Counted from the first letter of the stretch, positions 1 through 9,198 are shown. The stretch is DNA of 59,421 nucleotides from Candidatus Poribacteria bacterium (GCA_022394775.1 JAGFCB010000018.1:1-59421), one strand, 5' to 3'. Numbers and translations are program-made. The notes: generated by a model not told the origin, from the sequence alone.

Positions 1-477
1 GTGCACGAAGATACACTTGCAGATATTCAGGACAAATGGCAGATCGGTAATGAGGTGCGTATTAGCGTCGCTGCGTACCCAGAAACGATTTACACTGGCA
101 AGATTTCTGGGATTTCGGATGTTGTGGAACCAGAGGAACAGACCGTTCACTTTTGGGCAAAAATTGAAAATCCTGATCATCATCTGAAACCCGGGATGTT
201 TGCTGAACAGACAATTGTCCTTGAAAAAGGCTCCGATGTCTTGAGCGTTCCTCTGGATGCTGTGATTGAAGATGGAGGTAGCCGGTTTGTTTTCGTTGCG
301 TACGGTGCCACCTACACAAGACACGAAATTGTGGTAGGTGCGAAAGACGACCGGTATATAGAAATCAGAGATGGTCTGCTTCCGGGGGAGTTAGTGGTTG
401 TTCAAGGTACGCATCAACTTATGAGAGCTATGACAGCTCCTTCCGAAGTCGTTGATGGACATGGACACCCCCACTAA
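1..477 (+). CDS. RND efflux periplasmic adaptor subunit, C-terminal part (5' truncated by window edge)
   Basis: The reading frame is open from the first base, so the N-terminus lies outside the window. The visible 158 residues match the end of a membrane-fusion (HlyD/CusB/MdtA-type) adaptor: a beta-barrel stretch (GKISGISDVVEPEEQTV, LKPGMFAEQ) followed by the membrane-proximal domain (VPLDAVIEDGG, GLLPGELVVVQGTHQL). Such adaptors bridge the inner-membrane RND pump and an outer-membrane channel in the periplasm. The protein ends in a short His-rich tail (DGHGHPH), a feature often seen in metal-efflux adaptors. The pump gene starts 22 bases downstream, so the two are almost certainly cotranscribed. 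The family call is firm; the metal substrate is inferred. Confidence 0.88.
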   Translation: MHEDTLADIQDKWQIGNEVRISVAAYPETIYTGKISGISDVVEPEEQTVHFWAKIENPDHHLKPGMFAEQTIVLEKGSDVLSVPLDAVIEDGGSRFVFVAYGATYTRHEIVVGAKDDRYIEIRDGLLPGELVVVQGTHQLMRAMTAPSEVVDGHGHPH

Positions 478-499
478 AGGTCATAGAGGAGAACAATCA

Positions 500-3400
500 A
501 TGTGGTCAAAAATCACCGAAGTCTCACTGAAAAATAGGCTCCTCGTCATTGCCTGCACGATTGTGGCAGTTATCATCGGGTTCAGGATGTTCCAATCGGC
601 ACCAATTGATGTCTATCCGGATATTAATCCACCCCGTATTACCGTCCTAACTGAGGCACACGGCTGGTCCCCTGAGGAAATGGAAACCCTCGTCACGCTC
701 CCTGTTGAAAGTGCAATGAATGGCGCGCCAGACGTTACACGGGTCAGATCCTCGTCAGCGATCGGTTTGTCGCTTGTTTTTGTTGAATTCGACTGGGGTA
801 TGGATATATTCCTTGCTCGGCAGATGGTCTCCGAACGGCTCCAACTCGTTGCCCCGAATTTACCTGAAGGCGTTGATGCGCCAATTATCTTACCAACATC
901 TTCCCTTTTAGGCGAGATTATAGAATACGCACTCGTCAATGAAACAGGTGAATTCGATGAGATGGAAATGCGGGACTTGGCAGATTGGATTATTCGATAC
1001 CAACTGCAATCACAAGGTGGTATCGCTAATATAATCAATATCGGCGGGTACGTAAAACAGTTTCAAGTGTTCGTCAACCCTGAGAAGCTGATTAGTTATC
1101 ATCTCTCACTTGAAGAGGTTGCTTCGGCACTCGAGAAAAGCAATGAAAACTCTGCAGGCGGCTTCCTCATCAAAGCGTCCCGCGAGTTAATGATTCGAGG
1201 GTTGGGCCGGATTTCCACGGTTGCCGACATTGAAAACGTTGTCGTGGATGTGCGAGGGTACGGTACACCGATTCTCGTTAAAGATATAGCGACAGTGAAA
1301 ATTGGATCGCTTCCAGAAATTCGGCGTGGTGCGGGGAGCCACAACGGGGAAGAAACCGTTTTAGGCAAAGTCGTTAAACAACCGGGCATCAACACCATAA
1401 ATCTCAGTGACAAAGTCACATCTGTCCTGAAATCATTGGAACAGTCAATGCCTGAAGGCGTAAAGATTAAAGTTGAATACTCACAAGCAGAGTTGATTCG
1501 CCGTGCCGTTGATACCGTCAAAGATGCGTTACGCGATGGTGCTATCCTCGTGGTTGTCATTCTGGTGATTTTCCTCTTTAATATTCGGACTGCCCTGATT
1601 ACCCTAACAGCGATCCCACTCTCACTAATCATAGCCGTTATTGCGTTGCTGTCTCAAGGAGACACCCTCAACATCATGACGCTTGCGGGTTTAGCGATTG
1701 CCGTCGGAATGGTGGTGGATGACGCGATTGTCTATGTCGAAAACATTTTTCGGCGATTGCAGGAATACTTCCGCCGCCGTTATATGGGTGAGGAACTTGA
1801 AGAGACACCATCAGAGGTCGTGACGCGCGCCAGCGATGAAATTCGGGCATCAATTGTTTTTGCGACGTTGATTATTATCCTTGTCTTCGTTCCGCTGTTC
1901 AGTCTTAGCGGTATGGAGGGCAGGATGTTCCGTCCGCTCGGTTGGGCAGTTGTTATTTCGATGGCGGCATCGTTGCTCGTCGCCTTGACAGTGGTTCCCG
2001 TCCTCAGCGATTTGCTACTAACCCGTTTCCAATGGCAACGGATGAAAGAAGGATCTGATTCAGAGCCCGCGCCACCGAAAGAGAGTCCTGTAGTTGTTTG
2101 GATTAAACGCGCTTATCGCCCGATCCTCGCGCTGGTTATGCGTTTGCGTTGGGGTGTTGTGGTGTTAGCACTGTTATTAGTAGCACTCACTATAGCAGCG
2201 ATCCCTCGATTAGGTCGCGAATTTTTGCCCGTCATGGATGAAGCCACATTCACGATTAGTGTCTTTTCACCTCCGGGAACCTCGTTAGGCGAATCCACGC
2301 GTATTGGCAGAGAGATGGAGACGAGGCTTTTAACGATTTCGGAGGTGACAAGCGTCAGCAGCCGTACCGGGCGTGCAGAAGCAGATGAACATGCCCACGA
2401 TGTGAACACACACGAAATCCTTGTGAACTTCATTCCTCCCGATGAACGCGAAAAAACACGGGAAGAACTCCTGGGCGAAGTCCGCACGCTGTTATCTACC
2501 GAAAACTTTCCGGGTGTGCTGGTATCCGTCGGTCAACCGATCCAACACCGACTTGACCATCTTTTGTCTGGTGTCAGCGCACAAGTGGCGTTGAAGTTGT
2601 TCGGACCAGACCTTAATACGCTCAGACAAAAAGCAGAGGATATCCGGGCAGTCATTTCCGAAATTGAAGGTGTGGCCGATTTACAGGTGGAACAGCAGGT
2701 GCAGGTGGAACAGCTTCAGATCAAAGTCAAACGACTTAAAGCAGCACGCTACGGTTTGAAGGTCGAGGATGTAACACATTTTGCAGAAACCGCGTTCAAA
2801 GGCGAGACCGTTAGTCAGGTCATCCAAGGACAACGCCAGTATGCTCTTTTAATCCGAGTTGACCCAACACTTATCAACACCGTTGAATCCATTGAAAACT
2901 TGGAACTCCTAACACCTTTAGGAACATTCGTTCCGTTAAAACAGGTCGCTGATGTCAGTTTCGGCTACGGACCGAATACGATCAATCGCGAGAACGTTTC
3001 TCGGCGTATTGTCATTCAGTGTAATGTCCAAAATCGCGACCTTGGCAACTTCATTGGAGAGGTTCAGGAAAAAATTGACGAACATATCGACCTACCGGAA
3101 GCGTATTTCCTTACCTACGGCGGGCAATTTGAGAGTCAACAGTCGGCACAAAGAAGAATCCTGATTCAGACAGGATTTGTGGTTGTCGGTATCTGTGTAC
3201 TACTGTTTCTGGCGATGGGTTCATTTCGGCTCTCACTGTTGGTGATGCTGAACCTGCCGTTAGCGTTAATCGGTGGCGTTGTTAGTGTCTTTCTCACAGG
3301 CGGTGTGCTGAGTATTCCATCAATGGTGGGTTTTATTCTTCTCTTCGGTATCGCAGTAAGAAATGGTATTATCTTGGTGACACACATCAACACGCTGCGC

Positions 3401-3673
3401 TCAGAAGGCATGTTGCTCTACGATGCGGTGATAAAGGGTGCTGAGGAACGGATCAGTCCGGTGTTAATGACGGCTTTGACTACAGGGTTAGGGATGCTTC
3501 CACTCGCCCTTGCCCACGGTTCTGGGGCAGAACTCCAGAAGCCGCTTGCAATTGTCATCAGCGGTGGAATGATAACAGCCACACTTTTAACGCTGCTCGT
3601 CTTGCCGGTCTTGTATTATATCGTCGAATTAAGCTGGATAAAGAGTTTCGAGCGTAAAGACGAAAACCTGTAA
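500..3673 (+). CDS. Efflux RND transporter permease, CusA/CzcA-like (heavy-metal efflux type)
   Basis: An inner-membrane proton-driven pump of about 1057 residues, the usual RND length. The first transmembrane helix follows MWSKITEVSLKNR, and then PIDVYPDINPP and the porter-domain GAPDVTRVRSSS motif resemble CzcA/CusA (HME) more than AcrB. TM4 carries the paired acidic residues of the proton relay (GMVVDDAIVYVEN, near residue 407), an HAE-like form of this motif. I start at the ATG at 500 because AGAGGAG lies just upstream at about 485-491. The longer frame from 452 overlaps the adaptor gene and lacks a ribosome site. It forms a pump operon with the adaptor. No outer-membrane factor follows, so that gene must be upstream or elsewhere. 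Substrate not determined. Confidence 0.93.
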   Translation: MWSKITEVSLKNRLLVIACTIVAVIIGFRMFQSAPIDVYPDINPPRITVLTEAHGWSPEEMETLVTLPVESAMNGAPDVTRVRSSSAIGLSLVFVEFDWGMDIFLARQMVSERLQLVAPNLPEGVDAPIILPTSSLLGEIIEYALVNETGEFDEMEMRDLADWIIRYQLQSQGGIANIINIGGYVKQFQVFVNPEKLISYHLSLEEVASALEKSNENSAGGFLIKASRELMIRGLGRISTVADIENVVVDVRGYGTPILVKDIATVKIGSLPEIRRGAGSHNGEETVLGKVVKQPGINTINLSDKVTSVLKSLEQSMPEGVKIKVEYSQAELIRRAVDTVKDALRDGAILVVVILVIFLFNIRTALITLTAIPLSLIIAVIALLSQGDTLNIMTLAGLAIAVGMVVDDAIVYVENIFRRLQEYFRRRYMGEELEETPSEVVTRASDEIRASIVFATLIIILVFVPLFSLSGMEGRMFRPLGWAVVISMAASLLVALTVVPVLSDLLLTRFQWQRMKEGSDSEPAPPKESPVVVWIKRAYRPILALVMRLRWGVVVLALLLVALTIAAIPRLGREFLPVMDEATFTISVFSPPGTSLGESTRIGREMETRLLTISEVTSVSSRTGRAEADEHAHDVNTHEILVNFIPPDEREKTREELLGEVRTLLSTENFPGVLVSVGQPIQHRLDHLLSGVSAQVALKLFGPDLNTLRQKAEDIRAVISEIEGVADLQVEQQVQVEQLQIKVKRLKAARYGLKVEDVTHFAETAFKGETVSQVIQGQRQYALLIRVDPTLINTVESIENLELLTPLGTFVPLKQVADVSFGYGPNTINRENVSRRIVIQCNVQNRDLGNFIGEVQEKIDEHIDLPEAYFLTYGGQFESQQSAQRRILIQTGFVVVGICVLLFLAMGSFRLSLLVMLNLPLALIGGVVSVFLTGGVLSIPSMVGFILLFGIAVRNGIILVTHINTLRSEGMLLYDAVIKGAEERISPVLMTALTTGLGMLPLALAHGSGAELQKPLAIVISGGMITATLLTLLVLPVLYYIVELSWIKSFERKDENL

Positions 3674-3788
3674 ACTTCTTTATCGCACTGAACGTTTACC
3701 TTTGTAAGTAGTCAAAGCACATTATAAAAGGTAGAATTCTGACTTCATTGTAAAATTATGCACCCTTTTCACAGCAAAGTGGCATCAT

Positions 3789-3870
3789 TATAGTAAAACC
3801 CGTAATTATCTTTACAGCGGCGGGGTTACAAACCCTGAAGAAATACCCAAGCAAAAACCCTGCAGGGCGA
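3789..3870 (+). repeat. Partial TATAGTAAAACC element with minisatellite insert
   Basis: The left end TATAGTAAAACC and the following CGTAATTATC match the family A miniature elements seen elsewhere in the window. Inside, a hairpin arm (CGGGGTTACAAACCC) is followed by the minisatellite core GAAATACCCAAGCAAAA at 3840-3856 and then CCCTGCAGGG. No good right terminal repeat is visible, so this copy is decayed or truncated. It occupies most of the 334-base gap between the pump gene and the next gene. The rest of the gap is AT-rich and I see nothing else in it. Confidence 0.6.
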
Positions 3871-4007
3871 TATAGGTAAATGGCATACAGAGTCATTTAA
3901 TTGTCCGTTACAATCCTGCTAAGACTTTTTTTGAAACTTTTTACCTTGAAAGGTGTCTAATAGAACAAGAAAGATTAACCTTGATAAAATTAAGCGAGGA
4001 GATGAGA

Positions 4008-4745
4008 ATGAAACGTGCACATTTCTACTGCCTCACGCTTCTGGTCGTAATCCTATTTGTAGGAATCAGCATGGTGAGTATGGCTGAAGAACCTGTTGTG
4101 TTGAAAATAGAGATTTCCGATGTTGTTAGCAATGCCGATGCGCGCCAGATTCGACGGTTGTTGGAACCGTGGGCAGATCCAAAGGATATTACGTTTAGCA
4201 CACCTGTCGACAAACACGGCAGGAAGCGACTTTTTACCACCGTTGTGGAAGTCAAGCCGAGACATGGTGTTAGTGAATATAGCGAGACACATACGTTTGA
4301 TGTATATGACATCACGCGTCAACTCAACGACTCGCGTTTCCGGGGTCGCCACGGGATCGGGAGTGCTCGCGTCCTTAAGACCCATGCGACTATCCGGGGC
4401 GACATGTTTGGACATCCCGGATTTGCTCGAAGATATATCCGAAATGTTCCGTCATGGCGGCGCTGGCGACCGGAGACCTCCAATATCCAGCACGCGATGG
4501 TCACGGGGAATCAAGGACAGAACTTCGTTTTCGACGCGAATCCTGAATTCGATCAACTGCGGACTGATGCCGGAAATAGCGGTAAACCGGTTGAGGTACA
4601 AGGTATCGTTACTGGATTTGATGGCCCCTACCCAATTATATCGGTGCAGAAACATGAGGTAGGCTATCATCTCAAGAACAAGGCATCTAAAGAAGGCGCG
4701 GAAACAGAAGAGAAACCGACCTACGACTATCTTGAAAACCGATAA
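4008..4745 (+). CDS. Secreted protein of unknown function
   Basis: A 245-residue protein I do not recognise. The ATG at 4008 is chosen because AGCGAGGAG sits at a suitable distance upstream; the upstream in-frame TTG (3981) and ATG (4002) are too far from or too close to that site. The N-terminus is a clear signal peptide (MKRAHFYCLTLLVVILFVG, cleavage probably after SMA). The mature part opens with VVLKIEISDVV and an alpha-helical stretch, which could be a beta-alpha-beta fold of ferredoxin or heavy-metal-associated type, but it lacks the CxxC metal motif. The middle is rich in Arg, Gly and His. It follows the metal-type efflux pump by about 330 bases, so a role in metal handling is possible but only by position. 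Confidence 0.7.
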   Translation: MKRAHFYCLTLLVVILFVGISMVSMAEEPVVLKIEISDVVSNADARQIRRLLEPWADPKDITFSTPVDKHGRKRLFTTVVEVKPRHGVSEYSETHTFDVYDITRQLNDSRFRGRHGIGSARVLKTHATIRGDMFGHPGFARRYIRNVPSWRRWRPETSNIQHAMVTGNQGQNFVFDANPEFDQLRTDAGNSGKPVEVQGIVTGFDGPYPIISVQKHEVGYHLKNKASKEGAETEEKPTYDYLENR

Positions 4746-4774
4746 GATCAACGCTTAACGGTATATAATTTCTT

Positions 4775-6016
4775 TTAGGACTGGTACCCGCCCGTATTGA
4801 ATAAGACAACACGCTCGGCGGGTTCAATCATTCCGTTAGCGACGAGTTGTTTGAGCGCAGCGACCGTTGCTGCCCCTTCAGGACAGGTCAAAATTCCTTC
4901 AGTGGTAGTGAGTAGTTGCATCGCCTCACGGATAGCATCATCTGAAACAGCAACCGCGGCACCGTTGCTTTTACGAATTGCCTCTAAAATAAGGAAATCG
5001 CCGATCGCTTGTGGCACGCGTAAACCGCTTGCAACGGTATGCGCATCCTGCCACGGTATTGCCTCAGTCGCTCCTTCGCGCCACGCTTTAACAATCGGTG
5101 CACAGCCTGCCGATTGCACTGAAACAAAGCGTGGTCTTTTTTTATCGATCCATCCGATCGCTTCTAACTCCGCAAAGCCTTTCCACATCCCGACAATCCC
5201 TGTGCCACCGCCGGTTGGATAGATAATAACATCAGGGAGTTCCCAACCGAATTGCTCCGCAAGTTCAAACCCCATCGTCTTCTTGCCTTCCACTCGATAA
5301 GGTTCTTTGAGGGTCGATACATCAAACCAACCTTCACGTACCTTGCGTTCAGCGACAATTCTGCCGGCATCGTTGATGAGCCCATCAATCAGTGTAACGT
5401 TCGCACCTGCGAGTTGACACGTCTCTTTATTGAAAGCGGGCGTGTCTTGTGGCATAAAGATGTGTGCGGTGATACCTGCGGCGGCGGCATAAACGGAGAG
5501 CGCCGTAGCTGCGTTACCGGCAGACGGGATTGCCAACTGTGTTAATCCGAGCGACTTCGCCTTAGATACTGCCATCGCTAAACCGCGTGCCTTGAAACTG
5601 CCGGTAGGTAACCGCGATTCGTCTTTTACCCATACCTCTGGCAGCCCAAATTTTGCCCCTAATCTTTTCGTCCGGAGGAGCGGTGTCATTGTCTCGCCAA
5701 GCGTCACTATGTCGATTGGGTCGGATATAGGAAGGAGCTCACTATAACGCCAGAGCGATGCAGGTCTTGATAGCAACGTATCACGTGTCCATGTCCCTGA
5801 TAGTTGCTCAAGTGCGTAACGCGCAAACAAGGGTTTCCCACAGGTGTTACAGACGTTCTGTGGGATCGTGTGCGGGTATGTTTCACCACATTTGCTGCAT
5901 TCAAGTCTTTCTAATTTTCCTTGCGGTTCGGTAGGGTGGATTGCGGTTTTCATGTCCGTTTTCGTAGACTCGCCCGGCGCGATGCTTGGGCTTACGCGCT
6001 TTGGAAAAGAATTCAC
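4775..6016 (-). CDS. thrC: Threonine synthase
   Basis: A PLP-dependent enzyme converting O-phosphohomoserine to threonine in the cytoplasm. The 413-residue protein has an N-terminal zinc ribbon (Cys40, Cys43, Cys56, Cys59: LECSKCG then NVCNTCG). The PLP-lysine motif is KDESRLPTGSFKARG (Lys142) and the phosphate-binding glycine-rich loop is YPTGGGTGIVGMWK. I use the GTG at 6016, which has AGGA seven bases upstream; an ATG at 5953 has no ribosome site. About 35 residues before the zinc ribbon are unlike the family, and part of them (HPTEPQGKLERL) is encoded by the dispersed TTTCCTTGCGGTTCGGT repeat, so the N-terminus has absorbed repeat DNA. It lies 55 bases after argF on the same strand and probably shares its promoter. 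A related PLP lyase is a less likely alternative. Confidence 0.88.
   Translation of the reverse strand: MNSFPKRVSPSIAPGESTKTDMKTAIHPTEPQGKLERLECSKCGETYPHTIPQNVCNTCGKPLFARYALEQLSGTWTRDTLLSRPASLWRYSELLPISDPIDIVTLGETMTPLLRTKRLGAKFGLPEVWVKDESRLPTGSFKARGLAMAVSKAKSLGLTQLAIPSAGNAATALSVYAAAAGITAHIFMPQDTPAFNKETCQLAGANVTLIDGLINDAGRIVAERKVREGWFDVSTLKEPYRVEGKKTMGFELAEQFGWELPDVIIYPTGGGTGIVGMWKGFAELEAIGWIDKKRPRFVSVQSAGCAPIVKAWREGATEAIPWQDAHTVASGLRVPQAIGDFLILEAIRKSNGAAVAVSDDAIREAMQLLTTTEGILTCPEGAATVAALKQLVANGMIEPAERVVLFNTGGYQS
5912..5937 (-). repeat. Copy of the CCGAACCGCAAGGAAA repeat inside thrC
   Basis: Read on the minus strand this is CTACCGAACCGCAAGGAAAA followed by TTAGAAAG. It is nearly identical to the repeat directly upstream of der and of the MazG-like gene, but here it is translated in frame as part of the thrC N-terminus. 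Confidence 0.55.
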
Positions 6017-6071
6017 AAGAGGTTCCTGTAATAAAATTTTATTTAATATCTGTCAAAATTCTGAATATGGA

Positions 6072-7010
6072 TTAGGCGTGCGCGAGTAATCTGAGCAAAA
6101 TCGCTTTCATGCTATGGAGACGGTTTTCGGACTGGTCAAAGATAATTGAACGTTCATCGTTGACGAGTTCAGCCGAAATTTCATACCCGTGATGCGCGGG
6201 CAGGCAGTGCATAACCTTGCACTCGTGTCCCTCTAAGAGTTCGGTATTCAATTGGTAGGGCATCATCTTCTTTAGCCGCCGTTCCCGTTCTTCAGCGAAA
6301 GCAGGATCCGTGAAAAATTCCATATCTACCCATGTATCTGTATAGACAATATCGCTTTCAGCGATGACACTTTCCAGCGCACGACTGATGTTTATACTGC
6401 TTGTATCAAGCACTTTATAGAGACCTTTCCGAGCCGCTGCATCCCATAATTTTTTATCAACAGCAGCGGGGTTCACCTCCGGTGCGACAACAGTTACTTC
6501 AATCCCAGTCTTCATTCCAGCAGCAATCAGCGAATTACAGACGTTATTATGTACACCAATGAAACACAATTTGACACCTTCGAGTCTCCCGACATGCTCT
6601 TGTATTGTCATGAGGTCGCCGAGTGCTTGTGTTGGATGGTACTTGTCACAGCACCCGTTGATTATTGGGACAGTTGCGGCGGCAGCGGCTTCAACGAGGT
6701 CTGTGTGTTTCAAAAAACGCGCTAAAATAATATCGACATACGCCGAGAGAACGCGCATTTCGTCGCTGAGGTCGGCTAAAGCGAAGTTTGTTGTTCGCCA
6801 ATCAAGATAGTGTGCGTGTCCACCGAGTTGTGTAATACCGATTTCACCGGCGCAGCGTGTTCGCGTGGAGGTTTTTTGGAACAGCAGGCAGAGGCTTTTC
6901 CCACCTACAGCATGTCTATATTTTTCGGGGTATTTCTTTATATGTAGACTACCTTCAACCGTTTCAAGGATATCTTTTTCTGACCAAGGGTCCAGCGTAA
7001 TTAGGTGCAT
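6072..7010 (-). CDS. argF: Ornithine carbamoyltransferase family protein
   Basis: A cytoplasmic enzyme of arginine synthesis that joins carbamoyl phosphate to ornithine to give citrulline. The 312 residues include the carbamoyl-phosphate loop STRTR (48-52), the DLSDEMRVLS segment, HPTQALGDLMT and the HCLPAHHG motif. The ATG at 7010 is preferred because GGAG lies six bases upstream; the longer frame from a GTG at 7022 would include that site. The loop reads STRTRCAGE where many enzymes have STRTRCAFE, and DWRTTNFALADLSDEMR is slightly unusual. A specialised carbamoyltransferase of the YgeW or putrescine type therefore cannot be excluded. It is followed after about 55 bases by thrC and preceded by a consensus promoter. 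Confidence 0.82.
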   Translation of the reverse strand: MHLITLDPWSEKDILETVEGSLHIKKYPEKYRHAVGGKSLCLLFQKTSTRTRCAGEIGITQLGGHAHYLDWRTTNFALADLSDEMRVLSAYVDIILARFLKHTDLVEAAAAATVPIINGCCDKYHPTQALGDLMTIQEHVGRLEGVKLCFIGVHNNVCNSLIAAGMKTGIEVTVVAPEVNPAAVDKKLWDAAARKGLYKVLDTSSINISRALESVIAESDIVYTDTWVDMEFFTDPAFAEERERRLKKMMPYQLNTELLEGHECKVMHCLPAHHGYEISAELVNDERSIIFDQSENRLHSMKAILLRLLAHA

Positions 7011-7103
7011 AGTTGTCTCCACAGCGTCTATTCGGAAACCGATTTTCGCGGATCATGCAATTCTGGCATATTCAACTGCTACTGGCATAAATAGGAAATC
7101 ATA

Positions 7104-7132
7104 ATTATACCTGATTTTTAAAGGAATGTCAA
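7104..7132 (-). promoter_or_regulatory. Sigma-70 type promoter for argF-thrC
   Basis: On the minus strand there is a perfect TTGACA (7132-7127), a 17-base spacer and a perfect TATAAT (7109-7104). The predicted start of transcription near 7097 leaves a leader of about 87 bases before the argF ATG. This is as good a match to the consensus as can be found. Confidence 0.8.
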
Positions 7133-7159
7133 GTATTTTCTGGGTCTTGTGAGTCGGTT

Positions 7160-8230
7160 TCACTGCTTGTCCCACGGAATTTCGACACCTAATTCGTCAG
7201 CGAGTTGCTCAAGTGCCTTCAACGGTTCCTTGTGAAGAGGTATCCCGTTTGCGAGGCGTTCTTGCGTTAATTCTGACTCAATCTCACCGGGTAACGTAAC
7301 GCGCGTAAAACCGGCGCGTGGGATGGCTTGACGCGTCATCTGGATTTGGCGATCGATTTCAGCCTTGAACTCTGAAACATCGGTGAAGTTGGCGATGTTA
7401 ATTGCGAAGAAAAAGTGTCCTGATACGCGTTTTTCGAGTGGCGTGTCCCCCGGCTGAAACCGTTTGTTGATGCCCATCAATCCACCGCTCAAGGGACCGC
7501 ACAAAACATCCATCACGATTGCGAGTGCAGAACCTTTGGGACCTGCAGCAGGTAGAATAACAGCGACTTTTCCCGGATCGTCGGTTTCGTTGCCATCTGC
7601 GTCGAGTGCCCATCCTAACGGAATTTTTTCTTCGTATAGCCTTGCAGTTCCGATCCGTCCGGCAGCAGCGGCACCACACGCCATATCCAACACAATTGGC
7701 GGTTCCTCACCAGCGGGGATGGCATAGGAAAACGCATTATTACCAATCGAGACGCTCTTTGCCCCGAAAACAGCAACATTCACACCGAGTCCGTTGGTCG
7801 TCGCGAAACCGATCATATCGTGTGGTAGTGCCCGCATGGCATGGCTGGAAGCAGCCCCGAAGTGATTGCTATTGCGAACAATCGCTACACCAATCGAGGC
7901 AAACCTCGCTTTTTCGATAGCGATGTTCATCGCACGGATACTGACGAGATGCCCCAATCCGCGGTCGCCATCCAGCAGCACAGAGGCAGGATTATCCTCA
8001 AGCGTTTGGAGTTGAGGATTGGGATTAATGTTTCCACTGATGATACCTCGGACATAACCGGGTAGGCCGCGTGTTGCGTGCGAATGAACACCCCGCAAGT
8101 CCATGAGGACCTGCATTTCCGCAATGGTATCCGCATCAGATTCAGCAACGCCGACTTTCTGGTAAAGTTGGCTACAGACACTTTGTAGTGCCGCTGCGTC
8201 TACAAGCACTTCTTGTTCGTGTTGATTCAT
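7160..8230 (-). CDS. Ldh family (malate/L-lactate/ureidoglycolate type) NAD(P)-dependent dehydrogenase
   Basis: A cytoplasmic oxidoreductase of the Ldh_2 fold (YlbC/AllD/ComC/MDH group), unrelated to classical Rossmann lactate dehydrogenases. The 356 residues have the family signatures RNSNHFGAASSHAM, the IGNNAFSYAIP segment and DMACGAAAAGRI, and the C-terminal GFTRVTLPGE. Members reduce or oxidise 2-hydroxy/2-oxo acids such as malate, L-sulfolactate or ureidoglycolate; the sequence alone does not tell which. The ATG at 8230 is preceded by a weak GGGG site. It is transcribed towards argF, separated from the argF promoter by 28 bases, and has its own likely promoter. Confidence 0.88.
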   Translation of the reverse strand: MNQHEQEVLVDAAALQSVCSQLYQKVGVAESDADTIAEMQVLMDLRGVHSHATRGLPGYVRGIISGNINPNPQLQTLEDNPASVLLDGDRGLGHLVSIRAMNIAIEKARFASIGVAIVRNSNHFGAASSHAMRALPHDMIGFATTNGLGVNVAVFGAKSVSIGNNAFSYAIPAGEEPPIVLDMACGAAAAGRIGTARLYEEKIPLGWALDADGNETDDPGKVAVILPAAGPKGSALAIVMDVLCGPLSGGLMGINKRFQPGDTPLEKRVSGHFFFAINIANFTDVSEFKAEIDRQIQMTRQAIPRAGFTRVTLPGEIESELTQERLANGIPLHKEPLKALEQLADELGVEIPWDKQ

Positions 8231-8264
8231 GGCTATAGACCCCTATGACGATTTTAGTGCTACC

Positions 8265-8293
8265 ATTTTAGCAAAGCCGTGTTAAAAAAGCAA
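8265..8293 (-). promoter_or_regulatory. Probable promoter of the Ldh-family gene
   Basis: Minus strand TTGCTT (8293-8288), a 17-base spacer and TAAAAT (8270-8265), 35 bases before the ATG at 8230. Moderate match to the sigma-70 consensus. The rest of the gap up to 8526 holds a small GC hairpin (ACTGC...GCAGT, about 8380-8404) and AT-rich direct repeats of TATGCTAAAA around 8430-8450, with no gene. Confidence 0.45.
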
Positions 8294-8526
8294 ATTTCAG
8301 CGTTATTTACAGGGTCCTATAGCAGTTGACGGCGGGCAGAATCAATTTGTAGTTTTCGTTTTTGCCATTGATCTTCTTAGCACACTGCTACGCCGCGCAG
8401 TGCATTTTTCTACATTTTTCTTCAATAATATGCTAAAAAATATGCTAAAATAATTTAATCTATGGACTAAAATAATGGTATATGCGTTATTTTTATTCGG
8501 TAAAATTGAAGCATGGGAAATTTATA

Positions 8527-8918
8527 ATGCTAAATGGACAGGGTGGACTATTTGGAATTCTCTGCGTTCTTTTCGTTACTGCCGCGTTTGGACAGGATCC
8601 GTCGGATCCAAACATTATAACGGTTACCAAACAGATAGATGTAGCGAAACTTGACGAAAATGTGGAAGAATTGAACAGAAATGTGAAGACTTTGACTGAC
8701 ACTCTTGGAAAGTTGAACGAGAATGTGGAGACCTTGACTAAAACTGTAGGGGTTTGGAGAAAACAGTCACGAATCTTGAAGAAAGGACAGGGATCATGCT
8801 TAACCTGCAATATATAATTCTGGCGGGGATCTTCGGACCTTTGTTGTATTCTATTCACCAGAACAACAAAAATAACGCTCGGGGCAAGGCAACTTCCACC
8901 CAAGCCACACAAACATAG
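8527..8918 (+). pseudogene. Frameshifted small secreted/membrane coiled-coil protein
   Basis: The open frame gives a signal peptide (MLNGQGGLFGILCVLFVTAAFGQ) and heptad-like repeats (KLDENVEELNRNVKTL, KLNENVETLTKTV). After the GGGG run at 8749-8752 this frame degenerates and stops at 8817. In the neighbouring frame, from exactly that point, the heptads continue (GLEKTVTNLEERTG), followed by a transmembrane segment (NLQYIILAGIFGPLLYSI) and a polar tail ending at 8918. One extra G would restore a single protein of about 130 residues. So this is either a recent one-base deletion or a sequencing error in a homopolymer. No function known; it looks like a small membrane-anchored coiled coil. Confidence 0.6.
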
Positions 8919-9037
8919 GTCATGCTGATAACGCTAAGCGAGATTTTCAGGCAGCATTAGATTTGGCAGAGAAGGCAGAAGACGAAGAACTTAAGTCCCA
9001 AATTATGAGAAGCATGAAAAGATTAGAGACGCTATAA
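8903..9037 (+). pseudogene. Remnant of a TPR-type protein C-terminus
   Basis: In a third frame, right after the preceding reading frame stops, the sequence reads HTNIGHADNAKRDFQAALDL then AEKAEDEELKSQIMRSMKRL and stops at 9037. The pattern (small-A-x3-DFQxALxLAE) resembles the last helix pair of a tetratricopeptide repeat protein. There is no start codon, so this is a gene remnant or a second frameshift in the same locus. A rho-independent terminator follows closely, as it would for a real gene end. Confidence 0.4.
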
Positions 9038-9061
9038 TCTTTGTAGTCTGAAAAATACCAC

Positions 9062-9092
9062 TGCCCTACCGTTCGGTCGGGCATTTTCTTTT
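9062..9092 (+). terminator. Rho-independent terminator
   Basis: GCCCTACCG and CGGTCGGGC pair around a tiny loop and are followed by ATTTTCTTTT. It lies 25 bases after the TPR-like remnant stops. Confidence 0.6.
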
Positions 9093-9198
9093 AAAATTAC
9101 TGTCCAACCTCACAAATGTCCAAAACCTTTCCTTAATTTCGATTTTCTGCTGGTCGGTTCTTATTTGGGTCGGAAGATCACGAGCATGGGGAAATTCG

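Noticed and set aside
8740..8760. Programmed frameshift in the small coiled-coil gene
   Set aside because: GGGG is not a typical slippery heptamer, and no stimulating hairpin or internal ribosome site was seen; a deletion or read error is simpler.
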